NCBI RefSeq assembly: GCF_000833575.1
Contig: NZ_CP010827.1
Span: forward strand, 1,244,980 to 1,308,979
DNA from: Corynebacterium singulare
GTDB lineage: Bacteria > Actinomycetota > Actinomycetes > Mycobacteriales > Mycobacteriaceae
Length of the DNA stretch: 64,000 nt
Reading direction: 5' to 3'
Shown here piece by piece: positions 58,972 to 64,000 of the stretch. A program made the translations under genes and the position numbers. How positions within the stretch are numbered: the stretch's first letter is position 1; each line of letters begins with the position of its first letter. The notes under the pieces were generated by a model, which did not search any database, was not told the DNA's origin, and saw only the letters and a list, made by a program, of their open reading frames with translations.

Positions 58972-60828
58972 ATGAGCGTCGAATTAGATGAGGTCACTAG
59001 CTTCCTGGCCCAGCACGAGCCCTTCTCCCACCTGCCGGAGGAAGAGCTCGCCACGCTGCCCGCCAACTTGAGCATTGTGTACCTGCGCCGCGGTGACACG
59101 CCCGTGCAACGAGGAGAGACGAACGAGTTCCTCCACATCATTCGCGCTGGTGCCGTGGATGTTATCGGTGAAGACGGCGTGTTGCTCGATCGACGCGAGG
59201 CTGGCTTGACCTTTGGTTATTCCACGCTGCAAGGTGAGCCAACCTCTGCGTATGACATGGTAGCGGTTGAAGACAGCCTCGTCTTCACGCTCCCGCAACA
59301 GGCTTTTAATGACTTGTCGCAGCGTAATCCGGATCTCGCCCGTTTTTTCTCGGCACAATCACGTCAGGTGCGCGCGGCGGCCCGTGAGCTTGCTGACGCT
59401 GCTCCGACTGATGTCTTGCGTACCCCTCTCGGCGAGCTAGCCCGCACTGATGTGCTCACCGCTGCGGCGTCGACCACTATCGCGGAAGCTGCCCAGCTTA
59501 TGACACAGCGTGGGGTGTCCTCGCTGCTGGTTACCCGTGCACAGAACCAGCTAGAAGGCATCGTGACTGACCGCGATCTGTGCTCCCGAGTGCTGGCACT
59601 TGGGCTCAGTCCTGCGCGGACGGTAGGGGAGATCATGACCCCGAACCCGTTGGTTGTGCCGATGGATGCCCCTGCCATGGAGGCGCTACTTCACATGGCT
59701 GAGCGCGGCATCCATCACTTGCCGGTGGTTGACGAAGGTCGCCTTTACGGCATCGTCACCCAATCTGATGTCACAAAGTTGCTGCACAACGATCCCGTCT
59801 ACCTTGCGGCAGATCTGTCGCGCCGTGGCAGCCGTGCGGAGCTGGCGGATGCCTTCACCGAAGCAACGCGGTTGGCCGGGCGCTTCGTGGAACGTGGCTC
59901 CACACCGGCGGAGGCAGCTAGCTTGGTGACCTTAGCTGCAGATGCAGTAGCTCGGCGGCTGTGCGTGTTGGCGGAAGTAGAGCTCGGCCCGCCACCGGTG
60001 GACTATGCGTTCGTGGCCGTCGGCTCCCAAGGCCGCCGCGAGATGGCCTTGGCCTCGGACCAAGATAATGCGCTGGTTTTATCTGATGACTACAATCCCG
60101 CAGCCCATGGTGAGTATTTCGCACAGCTCAGCACCTTCGTGTGTGAGGGCCTGGCGGAGGCAGGGCAGATGCGATGCCCCGGGGAGATGATGGCTATGAC
60201 GCCGGAGTGGAGGATGACCTCTTCGGAGTGGGTTGAGACATTCCGTCGCTGGATCCGTGATCCACAGCCCGAAGCTTTGCTCAATGCCCAAATCTTCTTT
60301 GACTTCCGCGTGCTGTACGGAAGCGAGGAACTTGGCCGCCACGTTCATACTGCCGCAGTAGAGATGGGCAAGGGAGCCACGCGCTTGCATGCACACCTGG
60401 CCAGTCTTGCCGCTAGGCGTGAGCCGCCCCTGACCTTCTTCCGCGGACTCGTCGTGGAACGCGATGGCGACTATGCCAATACCCTGGACATCAAGAAGGG
60501 CGGGACAGCCGGCATTGTGCAGATGGGCCGCCTCTTCGCCTTGGCTTCTGGTTCGGCCGTGGTGGATACCCGCCAGCGCCTGAAGGAAGCAGCGGGTGAT
60601 GCGGTGAGCCGCCAGGGAGCACAGGAGCTTCTCGACGCCTTCGACTTCCTCCGCGCCCTCTCCTTTCAACACCAGGCCCGCCAGCTCCGTGAAGGAGTTA
60701 AGCCGGATTATCACATTGACCCCAAGAGCCTTGGGCGCTTGGAGCGCGAGCGTCTGCGCGATGCTTTCCGCGCCATTAAATCCATGCAGAATGCCCTAGC
60801 CACCAAGTATCCAGTGAGGAGCATCTAG
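58972..60828 (+). CDS. cNMP-binding/CBS-pair/DUF294 nucleotidyltransferase-like protein
   Basis: 618 residues. An N-terminal cyclic-nucleotide-binding-like beta roll (1-135) is followed by two CBS domains (~150-275, GIVTDRDLCSRV and YGIVTQSDVTKL). Then come DUF294 (GSQGRREMALASDQDNAL, nucleotidyltransferase-like GS...D) and its C-terminal domain. It probably senses nucleotides, as GlnD-like signalling proteins do. TAATCT lies 6 nt before the ATG. The exonuclease gene begins directly after its stop. Confidence 0.88.
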   Translation: MSVELDEVTSFLAQHEPFSHLPEEELATLPANLSIVYLRRGDTPVQRGETNEFLHIIRAGAVDVIGEDGVLLDRREAGLTFGYSTLQGEPTSAYDMVAVEDSLVFTLPQQAFNDLSQRNPDLARFFSAQSRQVRAAARELADAAPTDVLRTPLGELARTDVLTAAASTTIAEAAQLMTQRGVSSLLVTRAQNQLEGIVTDRDLCSRVLALGLSPARTVGEIMTPNPLVVPMDAPAMEALLHMAERGIHHLPVVDEGRLYGIVTQSDVTKLLHNDPVYLAADLSRRGSRAELADAFTEATRLAGRFVERGSTPAEAASLVTLAADAVARRLCVLAEVELGPPPVDYAFVAVGSQGRREMALASDQDNALVLSDDYNPAAHGEYFAQLSTFVCEGLAEAGQMRCPGEMMAMTPEWRMTSSEWVETFRRWIRDPQPEALLNAQIFFDFRVLYGSEELGRHVHTAAVEMGKGATRLHAHLASLAARREPPLTFFRGLVVERDGDYANTLDIKKGGTAGIVQMGRLFALASGSAVVDTRQRLKEAAGDAVSRQGAQELLDAFDFLRALSFQHQARQLREGVKPDYHIDPKSLGRLERERLRDAFRAIKSMQNALATKYPVRSI

Positions 60829-61452
60829 ATGTGGGGAAGCCTTGGGCGGCGCGGGAGGCGCGCTGATTGGGGTGCCCCGCCAGCCTCGACGCGTCTGGAT
60901 GAGCTGAAACTACTGGCTGTGGATATGGAGACGACGAGTCTTGATCCCCGGACAGGTGACATTGTCTCCTTAGGCTGGGTACCGATTAACGGTGCACGGA
61001 TTGATCTCTCAGGCGCTGGCTACAGCGTCGTTCGCGGAGCCCGCGTCGGTGAGGATGCCCACGTCCATCTGCTGACCCAAGAGATGGTGGATGAGGGAAT
61101 CGAACTAGACGACGCCCTTTCGGCTTTGCGCACGGCACTCGATGGCCGCGTGCTCCTCGCACACTTTGCACAGCTGGAAGTGGGGTTCATTGAGAGGGCT
61201 TCGCAGCACGTTTTCGGGGAGCGGCCGCGCCTAAGCGTGGTTGACACTTTTGCCCTTGAGCGTCGCCACATGGAGCGTATGGGGACCTATCCGCGCGGTG
61301 AAGATTTGCGGCTTGCTCGCGTGCGCGAGCGGTATGGCCTGCCGCGATACAGCAACCACAATGCGCTGAGTGATGCCCTTGCCTGTGCCGAGCTTTACCT
61401 GGCACAGCGGCGGAGCACGCGCGCGGAGTCGTTGCGCGATATTGCCCTCTAG
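60829..61452 (+). CDS. DnaQ-like 3'-5' exonuclease
   Basis: 207 residues. The exonuclease motifs are VDMETTSLDP (Exo I), AHFAQLEVGFI (Exo II) and NHNALSDALACAEL (Exo III). A DUF294 protein with a DnaQ-like exonuclease directly adjacent is a recurrent bacterial pairing. ATG 60829 directly follows the previous stop TAG. Confidence 0.88.
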   Translation: MWGSLGRRGRRADWGAPPASTRLDELKLLAVDMETTSLDPRTGDIVSLGWVPINGARIDLSGAGYSVVRGARVGEDAHVHLLTQEMVDEGIELDDALSALRTALDGRVLLAHFAQLEVGFIERASQHVFGERPRLSVVDTFALERRHMERMGTYPRGEDLRLARVRERYGLPRYSNHNALSDALACAELYLAQRRSTRAESLRDIAL

Positions 61453-61542
61453 TTACTTTTCTCCATGGAGAGGAAGATTTAACAGAATTCACAGCATAGC
61501 CTGGCTGCTGTGTGAAAGAACCTTGCGAGTAGTATGTCCGTT

Positions 61543-62352
61543 ATGCGTTTAGGACGAATTGCTCACACCGAAGGAATCTGTTTCGCCATCATCGATGGCC
61601 CGGCTGATGCACCGATGGACCAGCTGGTGGCCAAGGAAATCGCCGGCACCCCGTTTACGCCCCCAGAGCCCACCGGACGCGAGTGGCCGCTGAATGAGGT
61701 CCGCCTTTTGGCGCCGACCTTGCCCACCAAGGTCGTGGCTCTGGGCCGCAACTATGCCGACCACGTGGCGGAGGTCTTCAAGGAATCCGCAGAGCACCTG
61801 CCGCCGACCATCTTCATCAAACCCTCCACCGCCGTTATCGGCCCGGGCGCACCGATTAAGATTCCGGAGTTTGCCACCAACGTCGAGTTTGAAGGCGAGC
61901 TTGCAGTTGTGATCTCCAAGGTGTCGAAAAATATTGACCCGGACAACTGGCGTGACCACGTTGCCGGCTACACCATCTGCAATGACGTGTCCTCCCGCGA
62001 CCTGCAGTTCAAGGATGGCCAGTGGGCGCGTGCCAAGGGTATTGATACCTTCTGCCCGCTGGGCCCGTGGATTGAAACCGACCTTGACTGCATCAACCTG
62101 GATGACCAAAAGATCAATGCGTACCTAACCCACGATGGTCAACGTGAGCAAAAGCAGGATTCCAACACTGATCAGATGATCGTGAAGATGGGCGGCATCA
62201 TCGCGGAGATCTCTCAGTCCTATACCTTGCTTCCAGGTGATGTCATCACTACTGGCTCCCCGGCAGGCACCGCGCCGATGGTGCCGGGTGACACCATCGA
62301 AATCGAAATCCCGGGAGTAGGCCGCCTGACCAACCCGATTACCCGCGCGTAG
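61543..62352 (+). CDS. Fumarylacetoacetate hydrolase family protein
   Basis: 269 residues from ATG 61543, 7 nt after TAGTAT. FAH hallmarks: LGRNYADHV, NVEFEGELAVVI with metal-binding Glu, GYTICNDVSSRDLQ, and TGSPAGTAPMVPGDTIEIEI. It is likely a hydratase/decarboxylase or acylpyruvate hydrolase; the exact substrate is unknown. It ends 2 nt from the convergent isochorismate synthase gene. Confidence 0.9.
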   Translation: MRLGRIAHTEGICFAIIDGPADAPMDQLVAKEIAGTPFTPPEPTGREWPLNEVRLLAPTLPTKVVALGRNYADHVAEVFKESAEHLPPTIFIKPSTAVIGPGAPIKIPEFATNVEFEGELAVVISKVSKNIDPDNWRDHVAGYTICNDVSSRDLQFKDGQWARAKGIDTFCPLGPWIETDLDCINLDDQKINAYLTHDGQREQKQDSNTDQMIVKMGGIIAEISQSYTLLPGDVITTGSPAGTAPMVPGDTIEIEIPGVGRLTNPITRA

Positions 62353-62354
62353 TT

Positions 62355-63458
62355 TTAAAGATTAAGCGCGCGCAGAATGGTGCGCAGCTTCGCCGTGGTC
62401 TCCTGTAGCTCAGTCTCAGGTTCGGAATCCACGACGATGCCACCGCCTGCCCATGCGCGCGCAGACAAGCCATCGCCGGCCACTTCAGCGCAGCGGATAG
62501 CCACCATGTACTCGCCATCACCCGAGCTATCACACCAGCCCACCGCACCTGCGTAAAAGCCACGATCAGTTTCGGCGGTTTCAATGAGCGCCTGCGCGGC
62601 CTCTGTCGGCGTGCCGCAAATAGCCGGGGTGGGGTAGACCAGCTCCGCGAGCTCGAGCGCCGTAATGGCTGGGTCCTTGAGCGTGCCTGCGATTGGAGTG
62701 CCCAAGTGCCACATTTCATTTGTGGAGGTCAGCTCCGGCGACGTTGGAGCATCCAGGCTCTCACAGAGCGGCTCGAGGATTCGGCGGATGTGATCCACAA
62801 CAAAAGCATGCTCGCGTAGATCCTTGCCCGAGTTGTGGAGATCCTGCCCCGCCACGATGTCGCGTGCCCTGTCGGCGTGGCGCGGCGCGGAGCCGGCGAG
62901 GGGGAAGGCTGTGACTGTTGAGCCCTGCTTCTTGATGAGTACTTCTGGGGAGGAGCCCACGAGCATCGCGCCTAGTCGTCCTGCTGGGCTCAAATCGGCG
63001 ATAAAACCATCGCGGTGCGAGGAAAGATCGATAAGGCGTGCTGCCACGAGTAGTGGGTCGACAGGGTTAAGAAACTCGATATCGACTGCTCGGGCTAGCA
63101 CTACCTTGTCCAGCTTGGAGGCCTCAATCGTGGCGATTGCCGCTTCAATGCGCCGCAAGTGTTCCTCGGGTTCCGGGTCGAAACCAGTAACGCGAGCTTC
63201 CAGCGCACCACTGCGGTAGTACGCGTGCGGCTCGAGCGGGCCTTCCTCACGGATGATGCTCTCTGGCACGGTGAGTGCGGCGGCCTCACCCTTGTGGAAA
63301 GGCAGCGCGCCCACGACCATGTCTGCCTCGCCGTTGCGCAGGGCAGTGACAGCAGCGTCAACCTCGGTGAAGGTGGCTACCGTTCCTTGGGTACGCACAG
63401 ACCCCGTCGCACGGGACAGGAGAAAATCTGGGGCGGAAGCGGGTCTGCGATCACACAT
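62355..63458 (-). CDS. Isochorismate synthase
   Basis: 367 residues from ATG 63458. Chorismate-binding motifs: SKLDKVVLAR, SSPEVLIKK, FPLAGSAPR, NEMWHLGTPIAGTL, YPTPAICGTP, FYAGAVGW and ARAWAGGGIV. It makes isochorismate for menaquinone or a catecholate siderophore; the pathway is not decided by neighbours. TAGAGT lies 8 nt upstream. A GC-rich inverted repeat (GCGCG...CGCGC) near 62344-62370 lies across the convergent ends. Confidence 0.88.
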   Translation of the reverse strand: MCDRRPASAPDFLLSRATGSVRTQGTVATFTEVDAAVTALRNGEADMVVGALPFHKGEAAALTVPESIIREEGPLEPHAYYRSGALEARVTGFDPEPEEHLRRIEAAIATIEASKLDKVVLARAVDIEFLNPVDPLLVAARLIDLSSHRDGFIADLSPAGRLGAMLVGSSPEVLIKKQGSTVTAFPLAGSAPRHADRARDIVAGQDLHNSGKDLREHAFVVDHIRRILEPLCESLDAPTSPELTSTNEMWHLGTPIAGTLKDPAITALELAELVYPTPAICGTPTEAAQALIETAETDRGFYAGAVGWCDSSGDGEYMVAIRCAEVAGDGLSARAWAGGGIVVDSEPETELQETTAKLRTILRALNL

Positions 63459-63538
63459 AAGGAACAACTCTAGTTCCTTCGCCTGTGCCTGCTAAAACCA
63501 GATCGCCAACTAAGTCTGCACAAGACAGGTGTGTGAAA

Positions 63539-64000
63539 CTAGTCGCGAGTGCGTGGACGGAAGAACTGCACCGCAATGAAGAGCCCAATTCCCAGCAACA
63601 GTGCCAAGGCTCCCATACCGGCTAAAAAGCCCGCCCAAAAGCCCACCATTGGCGCGCCATAGCTTGTGGCCTCGATGTTTTGGGCATTAGCTAGCGTGTC
63701 CGTTCCGTGGGAGTCGTCCTGCGCGGAGGCGTTCCGCGAACGGGTCGTGCGTTCAGCTGAGCGTTGGCGTTCCCGTGCGGAGTCCTTGGAGCCCTGCGCT
63801 TCGTTGCGCCCTGCCCCCTCACGCTGTGTCGAATCTCTCGGTGTGCGCTCATTGTGGGACGCTGCGTTCTGCCGATGAGAGTTCTGCCGGTCATCCTGGC
63901 GCTGCGGTTGGGGGTGGTCGGCCGCCGGCTCACGGTGTTTCGATGGCTTTTCGGTTCGTGTGGACTCCTTCGTGCGTGTTGAGTCCCGGGACTGTCGTGG
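63539..64000 (-). CDS. Charged, disordered protein with C-terminal membrane anchor, partial
   Basis: An uninterrupted minus-strand frame of 153 codons from the window edge to the stop at 63541. The first ~110 residues are very rich in Arg, Gln, Ser, Thr and Asp, without structure. Residues about 118-142 form a glycine-rich membrane span with internal Met (MVGFWAGFLAGMGALALLLG), and the protein ends FFRPRTRD. The start is outside the window. I do not recognise the family. Confidence 0.6.
   Translation of the reverse strand, partial: PRQSRDSTRTKESTRTEKPSKHREPAADHPQPQRQDDRQNSHRQNAASHNERTPRDSTQREGAGRNEAQGSKDSARERQRSAERTTRSRNASAQDDSHGTDTLANAQNIEATSYGAPMVGFWAGFLAGMGALALLLGIGLFIAVQFFRPRTRD

Overview
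The window is a 64 kb stretch of a GC-rich actinobacterial chromosome, almost certainly a Corynebacterium. The gene order trmU(mnmA) - metE-like - ligA - ACT protein - gatC - gatA - pfkA - gatB - lysE/lysG - ilvD - ilvBNC - serA - leuB, preceded by glgE - ABC ATPase - Nudix - methyltransferase - etfB/etfA - nifS, is the order I remember for Corynebacterium glutamicum (and in part for Mycobacterium). The species cannot be fixed from the sequence alone. A recurring promoter form, a TANNNT -10 box followed by exactly 7 nt and then the start codon, implies many leaderless mRNAs, also typical of actinobacteria.

Layout. 1-6.8 kb: start of the maltosyltransferase glgE (minus), then an ABC ATPase, a Nudix hydrolase, a methyltransferase-like protein, both electron transfer flavoprotein subunits and a cysteine desulfurase (plus). 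6.9-11.8 kb: one 1637-residue polypeptide with nuclease, helicase, methyltransferase and specificity regions, i.e. a Type ISP restriction-modification enzyme, whose putative specificity segment has a distinctly lower GC content. 11.9-24.6 kb is the most accessory-like part. It holds a membrane protein with a start/frame problem, a secreted GH25 lysozyme, a spermidine-synthase-like protein, mnmA, a cysteine-free MetE-like protein, an AAA ATPase behind direct repeats, a vapBC pair, a cmtR-cadD cadmium cassette between two copies of a duplicated membrane-protein locus (one carrying a fossil of a serine hydrolase 3' end), an ArsR-like/serine hydrolase operon, a DnaQ-like exonuclease, and an AAA/DUF4143 ATPase behind four 22-bp iterons.

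24.6-43.8 kb is core: ligA, two tandem HAD phosphatases, an ACT protein, gatCA, pfkA, an AAE-type transporter, gatB, an alcohol dehydrogenase, a YkvI-type transporter with a possible attenuator, lysE/lysG and small membrane proteins with an HTH regulator. The 600-bp gap between gatA and the next genes is not empty. It holds a minus-strand unit (promoter, about 220-nt structured leader, 28-residue aromatic-rich ORF with a perfect Shine-Dalgarno, shared terminator) and, facing the other way, a candidate ~100-nt small RNA.

43.8-64 kb: an acyltransferase/SGNH protein overlapping a GT87 glycosyltransferase (cell envelope); ilvD with a PH-like membrane protein; the ilvB leader peptide/attenuator and ilvBNC; a DUF262 protein whose HNH histidine appears lost; a putative lipoprotein; serA; leuB behind an inverted repeat; a CBS/DUF294 protein with a DnaQ-like exonuclease; a fumarylacetoacetase-family hydrolase; isochorismate synthase; and the 3' end of a charged membrane protein that runs off the window. 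Branched-chain amino acid genes (ilvD, ilvBNC, leuB) are thus concentrated at 47-59 kb. No rRNA, tRNA, CRISPR array or intact insertion sequence was found.
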